From Phoronis australis (taxonomy: Eukaryota > Phoronida > Phoronidae): a DNA stretch of 64,000 nucleotides. Location of the stretch: NCBI GenBank assembly GCA_002633005.1, contig NMRA01000107.1:229492-293491 (forward strand). The letters are read 5' to 3'. A program made the translations under genes and the position numbers. Numbering within the stretch: position 1 is the stretch's first letter; every line of letters begins with the position of its first letter. Positions 24,764 through 39,700 of the stretch are shown piece after piece. A model generated the notes under the pieces. The model made no database searches, was not told the origin of the DNA, and was given only the letters and a program-made list of their open reading frames with translations.

Positions 24764-27700
24764 ATGACAAACCAGGAAGACGATGAAACTCCCCTCCTAA
24801 AGGTAAGAGTTTTTGTTAGCCTGTTGCTTCAGTGTCTCCACTGAGGACACGATTTTTATAGTTACAGCTCGCGTTAACCTTTCAAAAATCCAAACATGGT
24901 TACACTGCCTATTGAGCCTGTGTCTTGTATGTCGAGATCAGGGTTAGAAACTCGAGATTCAGTTCTATTCAAACGTAATTTGCTTAACTTTTTAAAATTA
25001 TTTGAAAATTTGTGTGTTCCGATTGGACGAGGATTGCAAGCAGGCGCGTTTGATTTTTAGGGAATGTTACCTATTTGTTCTGAATGCTTCCTTTGATCAA
25101 TTGGACAAGTTTCACAAACGTGTCCTGAATATTTTCTGTAGATGTCTATGTTTCGATTTCGGCGTAAAACCGATAGTGTCTATGTAATACTGAGACATTG
25201 CATTCCCAATTATACATGGTAAATCCAGATGTTCAGTGATTATTCAACGGAAAGATTCATCACCCCTAACTTGACTTCTTCGAGTTAGTTCGCGAGCACG
25301 TCTTAATCGCTGCGTGGGCCTTTTCTTAAAATCGACTAGGTTTAACAACGTTTCAGAGTACCCTAAAACACGTTCAAAATGTAATACTCGTCTTAAAAGT
25401 GAAATCAATTATTAATTTTAAGCTCAAAATCTCATCATAACAATTTTGCACTATTTTTTTGTTAGACGTTTTTCGGCTGCAGTTTGCTACTGCCATTTCG
25501 TCTACATAATGACAACGTTACGTTGCCTCTTAACTTTACAAACCAGGAAGCAACTTCTGTTCAGCTAGTTATAAATCAACATAACTTGTCATGTTATTAC
25601 AACATTTCACGTTGTCTTATATTATTTGCTATTCATTTTCTGCTAAAATATTGGTTGTGATTCCAGAAATTATGGCATATCATTCAAGTATTGTAGTTGG
25701 CGGGTAGAAAAAAATTCAGTCATCTAGTCATTCAGTGCCTATCGTTGACAAGGCTATTGAAGACCTCAATCATTGACTTGCGAAATGTTTCATGCAAATT
25801 CAAAGCTTGGGTGATACCTTTTGTTCTTTTATTCACGAAAGTTACTACCAGCCTAAGAAAATTTCGCAAATATTAGACGCTGTCGTCTATTTGATGTTCG
25901 TTTCTAGAGCATGCGTCATGAGACAATTTCGTCACTATATGGAGGCGGTAATCAGGAAACTAATGTTTGTTTCTGTTGTTCAGTGGAAGAGAAGTCCAGT
26001 TATTTTTCTTGATTACCAGTATGAACATTACAGCAAAATGTCGAATTTCAGCGCCTTTTCTAGTGATGTTGGATTTCTAAAGTACAGTAAAGGAATTTGA
26101 TCAACAATTAAATAAACAGACTGTTAAAACCATGGCTATCTGCTCTTACCAGGTCCTCACACGGGTACACGAAGTCATCCGCGGTAATTTGCTTTTACTT
26201 TTTTAGCATGTAATCTCAAGGGTATTTTGGTCCTTTTTGTATTCTCCATTTCTCAACTCAAGTGACTTTTGCCCTGAATATTGACCTGAAGATTTAAATT
26301 GCATGGCCTGGAACGAAGAAAGGAGAACACACGTGCGTAACTATGCAACACCTCCGAAGGATAATTTGAGGATACAAAAATACCCGAGGTGTTCCGGATG
26401 TGCCCGCATCCCCAGTCCTAGTTCAGCCAAGTTCGGTGCTGTGACAGGTACATCCCCGAATCATACTTGTCCAGCCAAGGACGGATTAAGAACTGCATAA
26501 TACATTTTAATCGTGTTCTTATGTGGATATATAAAAGCTATGATCACTGCCAGTTTTTGTTACTGTAGAAACAATGAGTATGGTATATTTTGCTTTCCAG
26601 CCAACAGGCTCGACTTCTCGCGAAGATCGACGAGACTCCACTCAGAAAATCTCAACAGTGACGTTACTATGTTTCGCCGTTGGCGGCATGCCGTACCAGG
26701 CCACAAATACAGCCATCAACTTCTTCATCAGTATATTCCTTTTAGAGGTAGCACAGGTAAAAATAACAGTATATATATTTAAATGTAATAAATGAATTCA
26801 AACTATTTCCCAAATTGGTGACTTGTGATTTTACCTGTAGTATGCTGTATAAGTTAAGCGGCGGTAAGTATTCTATTTGATGCAAATGGTAATTGCTAAT
26901 CAGTAATCGCTGATTTGATGTCATGCTCTGGACCAGCATGCAAAAATGAGATTTGCTCTTTTCAGTTGCAGCCATATCAAGTGTCCGTCATTGTTTTGGT
27001 AGGAAAGGTTTGGGATGCTTTCACCGATCCAGTATGCGGATTGTTAGTAGCCAGAACTAACACTCGATTTGGACGACTGAAACCGTGGTAAGTCTGCCGT
27101 GTGCCGCGGAAAAACACGAAATTAGAGTAGATCGTAGATGGAGTGATGCCTTTTGGTTTATTAGTTGTACATGTACGCAAGTCAATCTGGGCCCAATGCA
27201 AACAAATGTAACTCGCAAGAGAACACAGCTGTGGGTCATTCAATCATGATGTGCGCGAAGTAGAAGGAGGGTAAAAATAGGCGGGTGGAAAAGGGGAGGT
27301 AAACGAAGGAACCAAATGGCGTGTGGTGACGGGAGTTGAGGGAATTAGCACCCCCACCTCCTCGTCGGTGACTACCTAGGAGAGGATCAAGAGCCTAAGC
27401 TGAAACTTAGATAATAAGTGACGTGATGGTCTTCGTGTGGCAGTTGTACTGACTTATCGTTGTCAAGACACCTACAGTTGTATGCTGGTCTAAAACGAAA
27501 ACCGGCGCCGACAGTGTTCTGTCATGCATTACAGGATCTTCATTTCTACGCCGTTTGGAATCGTGTTGTATTTCCTGTTGTGGTACGTTCCGGACATCCC
27601 TCGATCGTATTATTTACCCTGGTACACGGTTGTCTATTGCCTGTTCCAGACTTGTCTAACGGTACGTTAAGTTGCTTCACTTATTAGAAACATGCTTTTT

Positions 27701-30700
27701 ATGGACGATCGTCAATTCATGCATACGAATCGATGCGCTTGCATCTTAGTTTCATTGATACGTTGGATCAAAGGAATATTCATGGAAATTCACCGAAATT
27801 AGTATGTTCAAACAAGTGACATTCGACATTTGTTGCACAGTAGTTTTACAAAATTGTCAACATTTTCGTGTTCCGCATTCTCCGAAGTTAGTCTACTTTT
27901 TACTCTCATTATGTCTTCGACCGAGGGAAAAAATCATTATACGGGAATGCCTTACATGTACATACGTGCCTTAGGGTTTCTAAACCGCGTGACTGTGATC
28001 ATTTGCGGAAATTTTATCTACGACGTGACATTGAAAGTGTATTTACTTAAATCTGCATTTCTCCTTCACGTTTACCTGGTTAAAACCAAAAATCGAATTA
28101 GGCCTTTTACGCTAATTAAATCGGTCTCTAAATAGTCCTTGCCGAGATGCGATTCTATTTCCGTTAGCAACAACATCAAAAGCAACAAGAAAACGCTTCA
28201 GACTATATTGGAGTTGATGGCTAACCCTTGTGATTTCGAAAATGACCCCAGGCGGGTAACGGAAAAATCCTATCACATGTTCGATTTCCGTTCTTTAGCT
28301 AGTAAAACAGGGCGTAATGCACCTTTGAAGGGAAATACGACGTAAAAATGATTGTTGGGATTACCGTTGGATATGACAGACGTCTTGAAGTTTTGATCGG
28401 AGATGTAAAACAACAAAATTCGATGTGTTTTGTGATCTTATCTCAAATTGCTAGTTCTCACCGTTGTCGGCCAACCATTCTCTGAAATCACGGAGGGTGA
28501 GATTATCAGTTAAAATACACCTAAAATACTTCAATCCGCGGGGTTGTGATTTCTATTCCGCGCAGGGGGTGATCTCAAAAAATACTTTTCTCGTCATGGT
28601 AATTATTACGCTACCTTGAAATAGGATATCAATCCTAATTTGACCGAAAGGTGGCATTGGTTTATAATCAGTTATGAGGCAAACTGAGAACGGTTCATTT
28701 CTAATTTCCAGGCTTTCCACGTGCCTTACACCTCTCTTACAATGTTCCTCAGCAACGACTCACGTCAGAGGGATCGGGCAACCGCTGTTCGTAAGACATT
28801 GAATGTTAAGACTAATCTTAATGAGCCTGGCGACGATGATGGTGGCGTAGGCTGATATTTTTTATGTCTAAAAGTTATAAATAAGAAAGAGCGCTTACTT
28901 TAATATCTTGTTAAAACACTCAAAATCGATTCCGGTTAGAGGCTGATCCAAAAAGCAATTTTTCGCCAATTGTGTGTGTGGTCATGGATGGAAATTCAAC
29001 ACATGAATAGTTTCGATTTCCTGTACGTTTTTTAAAGTGACTAAACCTGCGTCAACGCATTGAAGTTTTTGTTTGGACCACATACACCTATGACATTGAC
29101 CTCAGCTTATTCCTTATTCGGTTGAGACGAGATTTTTGGACGTGCAAACGACTGGCAGGTTGGTTTTCCTTGAGGTCATTCTCGGCGCATAAAATGACAA
29201 GCCAACTTGTAAAGCCCAGTCTTAAGTCATAACGACCTCTCAGTGCCTTCGATGTCCCGAATTCGCGTCTAATTTGATAGAGGTACAAATTGACATCCAT
29301 TTCACAACGCTAAGAGGTCTGCATCAATTTTTTTGTGATGGAAGGTGCCAGTTCAAAGCCACTTAAAAATACAAGACGTTGCGATTTTTGGACTCGAATA
29401 TAAACAACTCTTTCGTTCACTTTATGACTACGTGCTTTAAACAGAATTTACCCTAAAAGTTACGCGTTTATTACAGGAATGTTTGCCGAAACCATTGGCG
29501 TTTTACTGGCAGTCACCGTGCAGGGACAACTCGTGAATAGTGTCAGAGGAAGTAGAGGATGTGGCGGGGGAACACCGACTTCTGAACCAAAGAAGCAGGT
29601 ACGATTGTATGGGCGTCGGTTACAGAAATACTAATGTGACTAATTACCCGAAACTCAGATAACAACATTGGTGTGTTCCTGTCAAAACAGCTTTTATTAT
29701 CTTTTTTTAATGCAACAAAACACATCTCTTAGAACAGCAAGGAAATTGCACAGAAATAGGAAAACTAAAAAATTACGTACTTTGAACACTTCCAAAAATT
29801 TTAAATGAACATTATCGGTATTACGGCCTAAAAACGAATTTTTGGGTTTACCGTTGGATAAGATAGACTTCTTGAAGCAACTACTTTTTACTATAGAATA
29901 ACAGAATCCGTTGTGTTTTTGTGATTTTATTACAAATTTGCCGCAGTGACTTCTTGTCGTTGTCTGGCAGACACTCGCAGAAATCAAGTCCGGTGTCCTT
30001 GCCGTGTAAATACACTTAAAGGAAAAGGCAACCTTTTTTCATGTCATTTTTACAGTAACAATACGGTTCGCTGATTATCCCATACGGATGTTTCAGTTAA
30101 TTACGGCTTTTCGTAATTTCATTAATTAGTCGTGCCCTACTCCGGAAATGACGTTTAGGGAGTTAAAATTTTTCCGCCATTTTGTCTTTTGTTTCTGCGT
30201 TTGAGTTTACTGTGAGGACCTGTTCTACTGTTGTGTTCGTCCTGGTTTCCTAACTTTGCTGTCACCACTTCCCATCGACGAGTTTTTAGGGGTCGTTTAG
30301 TTTGTAGTAGCCTGAAAATGGCTGGAGTCGGCGCCCCATACCACAGACACAGCGACGTGGTGAGGAATTTTTTCACGAACAGTCAGTCAGGGCCGTAGGA
30401 AGCAGGAGCGGGGGGGCGGGGGGGAACAGGCCCCCAAAAATTTTCAGGCGTTTGGGTTAAACCGTGGCAACCGACATATGCGTGGTGCCGGGGACAGTCG
30501 AGAAAAGAGAGACTGCGAAAAACGGATATATGAGAGAATTCAAGAGGACATTTAACAACTCTGCATCAGTGCATGGTTTACCTTTTGAGGACCCTGGCCT
30601 CACAGTCGTTAGGGTCTTCGCTTTTGCAGCACAGGTCGTCTAAACGCACATATATATTTCGAAAAATCGAAAAAAAATGTGAAGCGAAGCTTTTGCGGAG

Positions 30701-33700
30701 CGTACTAATTTACTGGATGTTTAAATTCAATAAGTCAATTTTGCGAATCCAAAACTATATATTTCTAGAGGCCCCTCTCTGGCAAGGGATAATGGAGATA
30801 ACTTTTGCTTTATTTTTTTTCTGGAAACTGCTTATCACTTGAGAAAATTGATGACCTGACAGATAACATCAATTGCTGCGCATTTCCTGATATTTGAAAA
30901 TATAGATATTTTCACATTTAGGAGCCCCGCCCTTGAAGGAGGCCATTGATGTTATTCAAGTGGCCACCTGTTCGTATTTTTATAGACAAATTCTTACGGG
31001 TCGCTCACGGAGAGAGGGCCCAATGTTGGACTTGATTACCTCTATTTTCCTGTTTTTGTGAAATCGTGCTTTCATGTTGAAGGAGGTCACTTCCTGCATC
31101 GTTTTGGGACCACACGACGGTGGAATGAACTGTCACTTTTTTCCAAGCTTAATGATGTTTAGCCTTTCATCTTAAGGTGTTCCATTTCAGACGGTGCCTT
31201 ATCTCGATGGAGAAGTTCGGGGTAAATGTCCCTTTGTCCCTCTATGTACATGTACAAGTGTACACAGGCACTATACTGATATGCGAGTGCACAAGTGTAC
31301 ACAGGTACTATATCTGCGCGTGCACGACAGGTGTACACAATCAATTATGGTTGATAAAATTTATTACAAATGATTCTTTAAAATAGATTAATTTCGACTA
31401 TTTCTAAGAATGGTATGACATGTTATAAGATGTCGATAAGAATTAATATTAACGAATGGTGTAATATAAGATCAAAGTTTTTTCATCAGCCCTAGTAATT
31501 TATACGAATTGTCACTGACCGAAGACGATCCTAAGAATAATGCTGTAAACGATGATCAGACTGATATGTGTGAACGATGATCAGTCTCATCAGAATTCAT
31601 ATCAACCAAAATGGAGGTGCAAGATTTTTACACAAGCATTACTTATTCTAAGTTTAGAAAATTTGATTAAGACAGTGAAGAAGACGAACAGTACGCAGTG
31701 TCTATTTTGTTACGTACAAGTTCATTAAGAGTGACGGTAAATATAAAGGGCAAAACTAAGCCTTTGAACTAGCAAGGAGCAATGTATAATGCATACAGAA
31801 GTATGCAACAGTCAGGGCACGGACTTCTGTGTACATCCCGAGGGGCGTACATGTAGCTAGGATGGAGGGAGATAAGTCTCGTGTGGAACCGTCTCCGAAT
31901 CGAGGGCAGGAGGGGGGAGGGAGAGGCGACACAACAATTTGTGATGATCGGCACTAAACATTTTAGTATCAGAAACATTACTTAGATTCATTCAAGTAAG
32001 CCAGACAAACGCATTTTAATTAGTAATCCACTAGTGCCACCTGCCGCCCCGAAGTGTTGTACCAGAGGGTTCCAGTTTAATCTCGTCTTGCAGCCATTCT
32101 ATGATTACTTCTTATGAATTTCTTTAATTACTTCACGTTTCATCTCTTATAGTAGCTAAACGTAAATTGAAACATTAGAACGTTCTAGAAACCATTGTAG
32201 TGTTGTTGCAACAAGAGGGGGGTTACATATATCAAACTTGACGAATATCCGTGGCGTTGGCGCATTGAATTTTGGAATTAAATGCTGAATGACGTCAATA
32301 TGAACATTTATCTTAGAACGCTACGCAATATTGCCACAAGTCAAACTTTAATAATTCTTCTAAAACTAATGATTGCCTAAAGGTATTTCAATAAACACAA
32401 TATACATTCATTGACTGGCCTTGGTGCATTACAAGCTTCAAGGTGTAAGACATATCAAATCCAAATAGAAAAAATATTCTATAAAGAGTTCGTCTCACTC
32501 ACTTGTTAGTTGGACGAAGTACAGGCTCTAGTTCCTATTTTTGGTTATACTAATTGTCGTAGCTCGCTACATAAATACAGACAATCTAAATCCGTGGTCC
32601 TGACCATAATACAGAATAGTACACTGAATATAAAGACACTCTAAATCCATGGTCATGACCATAAATATAGAATAGCGTGCCACATATATACATTCTAAAT
32701 CCATGGGGATTACCATAATATAGAATAGCGCACTAACCCCTGTATTTAAATCAAACACTGCCAAGTACTCACGAGGGAAGCTGAGATTCTAAATTCATCA
32801 AAAAAAACACAAAACATTCTTGCACAGCACAGCCATTCGACCCAAACAACCAAAAATTTGAAAAAAATGCAGTATGATTGCCGCCATCGAAAAGGTGGAA
32901 TTTTGAAGAACGTGAAAACCACTTCTTGTGAATTACACAAAAAGACTATTACCGATGGTTAGTTATAAAATAATGTTACTGTTTCCAGTAATATCACAAG
33001 AATAGTATCTCTTTTGAAGATGGTTACTATGAGTTGTTTGTAAGGAATTTACACTTAAACATTCCTGTTTGATCAATAAATTCATTGGTTTCTCATTTAC
33101 TTGTTTGTGTATCTACGAATATCGATAGATTCATAGATGATTTTTGACAATTATAAGCCGCTAATCTTGTAACAATTGGTAATAATTCAGTGAATTTAAT
33201 TGCTGCCTGAAGTTAGAAAAACTCTATAATCCTAATAATAATAAGATGTAACCATGCAGTAGGCAGTGCAGACTCTCAGTGATAACCACAAGAACTGAAT
33301 TTGAACTGCAGGCGTTCAGGAAGTGTATATATTTTGGGACACACTATCCTTTTCCCCAGTCACCAGAAACTGAACTACCGGTCGTGTTTTAACTAGGGAT
33401 TTTGAAACAGCCTCAAAGGCACTATACCAGGGACTTCGGGGCCTCACCTTTTCAAAAAAAAAATAACTCTTTCAAAGAATTACCATAATAAAATAAAGTT
33501 TTCCCGAAACTGGATCATAACAAAACGAATCTTGACCTTAGAAAGAGCGCAGACGGCCGGTACGAGCTGAGCTGCCTGTCTCAAGTGAATCATAGTTGAG
33601 TTGACCAGGAACTAGCTTTAGTTCGTCGGGAATTTCGTACTTTCACACTGAAAGATCTCAGCTATAGCTATACTTTATTGAGGCAGCTCCTCGTTACAGG

Positions 33701-36700
33701 TCAGTGTACTGGTTCTAGGACTATTCTTACTCTCCGTGTTGGTTCACGGTTACTCAACTTTTAGTGGCTGGATCTCCAGGATTGTCCTAGAGGTGGATAA
33801 AGGATTTTGAGTTATAGGGCAGAGTATTAGTCAGGGTTTTAACAGTTGGAAATTGGCACCACCGAACTGCCAAATCGAATCTGGGAGAATTTTAGGGAGG
33901 TCATGGCCTCTTGGCCCCCTACTGAAATCCGCCACTGTGTCTCCCCACGTGGGAAATTTGATACAGATATGGTGGCATCGGGAGGACGGGGGCGAGGGGG
34001 GGAGGGGGGTAGCGGAGGTGGTGGCGATGTGGGAGTTATTTGGCGACGTCGAAATGGTTTGTGTCCCCCAATAATTTCTGCCTTCCTACGGGCCTGTCAG
34101 ATATATGTTTGAACCCGAATTTATAGTGAGGCAGAATACGCACAGACAGCTGTTGAGAGGTACATGTATGAGGCAGAGACGTGGTGGTACGTCTTGGTCT
34201 AAATGTACGGTGTGCACTGTTATGCCGACCTCAATGGAATGCCTATGCTGTTCCCACTGGATGGTGACTTGAGCACCCAAACCGCTTACATCCCGCCGCG
34301 TTACTCCCTCGCCGCACACCTGGCACCTTCTAAGTAGCTCCAATACTTTAGTCAAGTCCACAATAAACTTATCAAATTTTGGCTCACCGGCCTGTTCACT
34401 GGACGACGAACTGTCCTCCTCGCTGGGTGTCGAACTGGGCCTGTATTCATTGCCTCCCACTACTCGACATCTCTGCAGGGCTGCTTACAGGCTCTGGGCT
34501 GGAGACAACACCAGCACAGGGCAAATCACTGCAAGTTCCCAGAATTGCACGCTCTGGGTTACTTTCGGATGTACGGATGACATTAGATGAATGGGCTCCA
34601 GTGATTGTAGAGGCCACAACTCGCTTCAAACTGCACTCCTCGGTGGTGGCACTGCCGGAAATCAACAGCGTTGTTTTGCAGGAGCCTTCCTCCATACCGC
34701 GTACACTGCGTATTTCTTTCATACTCCGACGGCAGAAAAGGCTTGCTAAACACACGGTAATTTTCCACTGCTTTGTACGTTGTATGGACGGGTAAAGCTG
34801 TGTTATTCACATGTACGAGCCTAGTACGGCGGAGTGTGTCATCTTTCAGAAAGCGATGTAATGGCATACCCGAAGTGCGCGTGAGACGATAATGAGTACA
34901 TCCCGGTACGAAGCGGCCGTGTAGCGTGTTGACTGATTCGTAAACAAACGTAAACGACGACTGAACTTATCACAACCAAGGTAAAACAATGACAGCTCAC
35001 ACAGTCAGACTATATGAAAACAAATGGTGGCTTATTCTTAAGCCCCTAAACATCACTTCCGGGTAAGGCACGATTAATTAATAAACTCACGGGAACCCGT
35101 TATTAACTGAAAAATACATCTGGGATAATCAACGAACCGTATTTTTACAAAATATCACATGAAAAAATGTTGTCTTCTCCTTACAAGTGCTATGCGTGGG
35201 TCTTTACTCAGCGGCAGAGCAATTATGGAGCTAAGGGATGGGATTCTGAGCTACAGTGTGTACTGCTGTATTTTGTAACATTACTTCCCTCGCCGAGAAT
35301 GTCCCTTTAAGAACATTACTGGTTTATGAATTCGCATGCTCTGATGTCAAAGTATTTGCAATAAGGCTGCCTCGGATTTTACTTTGATAAAAAATGCCTT
35401 TGACGAAACCAAGGCATTACTGTTTTATGCAAACAAAATATGCTAATGTGGATGGTCCTTAAAGGTTCTTGGAACACAAAAAACAAACTTAATTGCATTA
35501 TTTAGACTAATTCTCTGTCACTGAAACAGAATTCAGCCTGCTCACCAGGTATTTTACGGCTTGTTCGAAAACATTGTGACTTTCTTTTGATATGAAGGCA
35601 TTTTTCTTTTCGTTTCAAATTTCAAAAAAAAAACAATCTGTCAACTGTTCGTCACTTCGTCGATTTTTCTTCCACAAGACAAAGCACGACTGCTTATCTG
35701 ATATGACAAAATATAGACATATTTACCTTATATGGAAAATGTAACCTTTGACCTTTGATGTAAACAAAACAATGGCAACTACAAGCAGCAGGCAATCCGG
35801 TTAAGAGGCAACTGTTGTAAGTCCTAACTGTTAGTTATAAAGGTACCGTAGTATCAAAATATTAAGTGCACTATTATTCTTAGAAAATTGTTTGCTTCAC
35901 TGGCATGTCTCATACTGTGCTGTCGACCTCAGATTCGGAGTGCGATCACACATGATATTCTGCCGTTAATAACCTTAGTTTGTCGAATGACTGTGAGCGC
36001 ATGCGCACATTTATCTAAATGGGATGGAGATTAGAAACTCTGTGGTGACTACAGTTTTCCTTTGGGTATTTTAAAAATCGTGAACTTTGTGATTTTTTCC
36101 CTGAAATTCCCTCACAATGGAAAGTGAATAACTTTGTAGTAAACGTTGCGAGATGGTACTTTCGTCAGGAATTATTTAAACGATATTTTTCGCGTTCCAT
36201 GCCTCTTTAACACGTCTATAGAACGATGAGTGATGAGCACACTGAAAGCATACACAATATGCGAAAAATAACAGAGATGTGCTACGTAAGAAGTGCGAAA
36301 TGTTCTGTCATAAACACCAAAACTGATGACAAAAGTAGAAATTGTGCCAATTATGCCACTTGGCCGAATTGACAGTAAAACCAAGTCACTGCGAGTCGCT
36401 CAACTAAAACGTGAAACTAACTCATGTGATGAAGGGGCTCATTTTTTACAGCTGTTTTCAGGTAATAATGACTAATGAATTTCACAGTTGATTCAAATGC
36501 TGTCTAAATTTTGGCTTTATCTCGAAACTTTCAGTTGATCCTGTTTCTCAGAATCATATGAAAATTATGGCATCATTTCTAAGAAGGAAATTAGTTTAGT
36601 GTTCGACATTTTATAAGTTAAATGACTGACGATGGTAAGAAAATTGACACGTTTTATAGGAGGGAGCCTACATGTTGTCGACACTCATTCTCTGTGGACT

Positions 36701-39700
36701 TTATTTGATCAGCGCCCTTATGGTCGTCTTCGGTGTGAAGGAACGCCAAGGTATGTTTCCTGCAATGACACAAGGTTTGTGTGTTTATTTTTCCAAGCAG
36801 ATCAGGTTTTACACAGACAGATCGTCTCGGTGTTTTTCATGCCTTGGGTGGCATCTGAAACAAAGTAGAAAATATTCATGAAAGCTCCTGGTCACTTGTT
36901 CCGTGATGTCATTTATTGTCTTTGATTTATTGTTCTCGTTTAAATTAAAATGTCAATTGAATCCCCCCCAATGTACGAAACGCAATTCGATAATCGTTTT
37001 CTGTGAATATAATAGCTATACGAGTGTGTTTATTTTACAATTTGAAAAGCCGGTACTTCGTCGTGGACATCAAGCTCTATGGATTTTTCGCTTTTTGGAG
37101 GCAAAAGTAACCGCGCAAGAGACATGGCATAACGCAGTCCATTTAAATATGTATATCCAGTAACAGAAAACAGTTTGCGTTGAGGTTGCGACGATTTTGT
37201 AGGGTAATTAAAGCAGCTAAACCCACATTGGCCGTCAAGCAATTTGATTTCGACCATTCATTAGTTTAACACTGGTCACGGCTTGTTCCTTACTCAGATG
37301 AGAAATCGTTTCTGCTCATGGAAAGATCTAATGCTAATAATTATTACCGGAGACCACCACTTCGCATAAAATGCCACCTCGCGTCTGAGAAGCCAGCTTA
37401 TCTGACTTGGATTCAAGTAGCAGTTACGAAGTAACAGTTCTTTTAAGCCTTGAAATCGCATCCAGAATGATTATAGGAAAAATGAGTTCAATTTCATAAC
37501 TGTAAGTAGACCAGACCAAAAGTTATCATTTTGACGAAAAGCGGGCTTATATAACCTTTCAGTAAGCAGGCTTTTACCCGGTATAAGCTTCCGGTAAGCG
37601 GGCTTATGTACGCTTCCAGTAAGCGGGCTTATATAGGCTTCCAGTAAGCGGGCTTATATACGCTTCCAGTAAGCGAGCTGATATACGTTTCCAGTAAGCG
37701 GGCTGATATACGTTTCCAGTAAGCGAATTGTTGTCACACTTTCTTCAAGGCGATGTTGTGGCAGACCAGCATAATGAAATATTCAAGGCGATGAAGCTGG
37801 TCTTCAGTCACGGACCCTACGTTAAATTGATGTTCGCCTTCTTATTCGTCTCGCTCGCGATAGCGGTAAGTACGTCAACTGTGACTGTGATGGTGACAGT
37901 GTATTGGCTCACGTATACACATTTCTCAGTAATACCCCGTCACATCGGAGGTGCGGTACCACTGCGGTGCTTGTACTGCATAAACCGCAGTGGCACCGCC
38001 ATGATCGCCGTGGTTCCGTAGTGGTTCCACCATTGATCGCCGTAGCACTTCGGAAAACTCTCGAAACCGCGCACCTTCGCGGTGGCACGGCGGAAACTTT
38101 GAACATGTTCAAAACATCCGCAGTGCCACCCCGGTCGGGTTGGGTCAATCCGCCGTGGGATCGCCGCGACACCGTCATGACCATCGTGAAGGACCGCAGT
38201 AGCACCTCAAACACCGCCGTGCAATGGACGAAAACCTAGACTGGCGACCTTACGGCGATTCCGTTGCGCGAAGAAAAACACATGTGTCGATGGTAGGCTG
38301 GAAAATTATGAAATACTATTGGCGGTGTCACTACGATGATGGGGGTTTTGACCAAAACCGTAGTGGCACCACGCGTCTGGTGTGACGGGGGCATAACTGG
38401 AATTTCCTGGTACAGGGGACTCCCCAACTATTGACCCATGGGTTTGTTTGCGGAAAAATGTCGGCCCGCTATTAAAATTACTAGTATTTCAAAATGAAAC
38501 TGTTGTCGACGGGACTCATACATACATGTAGGCCTACACATGCGCGCACCTGGGGGGGGGCTGCTCGGGGGGCTCGAACGAGCTCCCCCCATTTGGCGAA
38601 GTGGGCAAAAAGGTTCTCCTCTGAGAAACAAAAAATCCGAGAAAATGAGACAAAACGCGCAATTCACAGTGGTGGCCCCGTTTTTTTTTAGTCCGCCTGC
38701 CTTTATGTTACCAAAAGGTTCACAGCGGCAAGGATTTCAGCCCCCACATTGAAGGCCGGGTGCGCGCATGTTACACAACGCTTCATGGGAAACAGGGCGT
38801 AGTTTATTTGAGCATGTTTTTGCTTACCTACAAATGAAACGGTACCATAAACTCTATAAGCTACATATATACACATATATTGGTCCTCATTCCGTGTCGA
38901 TTTTATCAACAAATTGTGTAGACATTATGGCATTTCCAAATATACGCCATTGGGGTTACTCTTGGTAACAGTAGCATTTCGCGTAGTAGTCAAATCGGGT
39001 TGCAGCTGGCTTCGTGCTCTCCGTTGATACAATCTTGGGCGATTTCATAAGCACTGGAAACCTGGAAACAGCGGAAAGAGATACGAAGAACGATTACATA
39101 GGAACAGGTAAAAAAGCGAAAGCAGATTAAAATCTGGTTATGTGTTCTATTTATTGCTTTGGGGCAATGTGGGTATTGATGACGTAAACTGAACAAGGGA
39201 AAGAGAGTTCATGTTGAAAGCGGCACGGTCATCCTTAATGACAATGAGCGAGGAGTTTTGGACGGCCAGAGTGAGGAAAACTGGTGAGGACCTGGGGAGA
39301 GTGTGCATGGTGACTGCCTGGTAAGGATACTGATTTTAACGATGGTGGGAGTACAGGGAAGTTGGATTGGGGAACGGTCAGTCAAATGAAATACCAACCA
39401 AGTGAGGAAAACATGGGGCAAAGTACATTCAAAGCATCTCATCTCAAAGAACTTGCGTTGTCCCGTGCGCGCCGTCATTTCAATACCCCTGCTAAGATTT
39501 CTCATAAACTTCAACCTCTAGCGGTGGCGAATCTTTCCGTTGGTAGACAATCGGCGAACTATAAAGAACCAAAACAAAGGGGCCTGTCCCAAAACATGAA
39601 CTAAAACATGGCGCTGTATGGGCTTAAACGGTTTGTTTGTTTCATATTGTTACCACAGAATGTTTTATTTGAAATTTCAGATAGTTCAAGGCAATCTCGC

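Larger units (their letters stand above)
30388..34096. mobile_element. nested element with CAGGGCCGTAGGAAG ends
   Basis: The left end is CAGGGCCGTAGGAAG and the right end, in reverse, is CAGGCCCGTAGGAAG, both followed by G-rich DNA. The element is inserted in the THAP-type transposon. No transposase reading frame is visible; the interior contains minisatellites at about 31235-31340 and 32570-32735. A CAGTGGCGGAT-type end at 33938 suggests a further insertion. No 8-bp target duplication is obvious. Confidence 0.5.
30018..35182 (-). mobile_element. 5.2-kb THAP-type TIR transposon with nested insert
   Basis: The left end, AAAGGAAAAGGCAACC, and the right end, which reads AAGGAGAAGACAAC in reverse, are inverted relatives of the ends at 21396-22859. 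The same internal blocks follow, in opposite orientation to that copy. The element fills most of MFSD2 intron 6 (29599-36659). Its left 370 bp and right 1.1 kb match the smaller element; the 3.7 kb between them appears to be a second element (30388-34096). It probably contributes no mRNA sequence. Confidence 0.7.

Noticed and set aside
37560-37730. CRISPR-like array
   Set aside because: Units are directly adjacent with no unique spacers, in an animal intron; it is a minisatellite.
37904-38239. Paired frames on both strands with similar peptides
   Set aside because: The similarity is caused by a palindromic DNA repeat, not by two genes.
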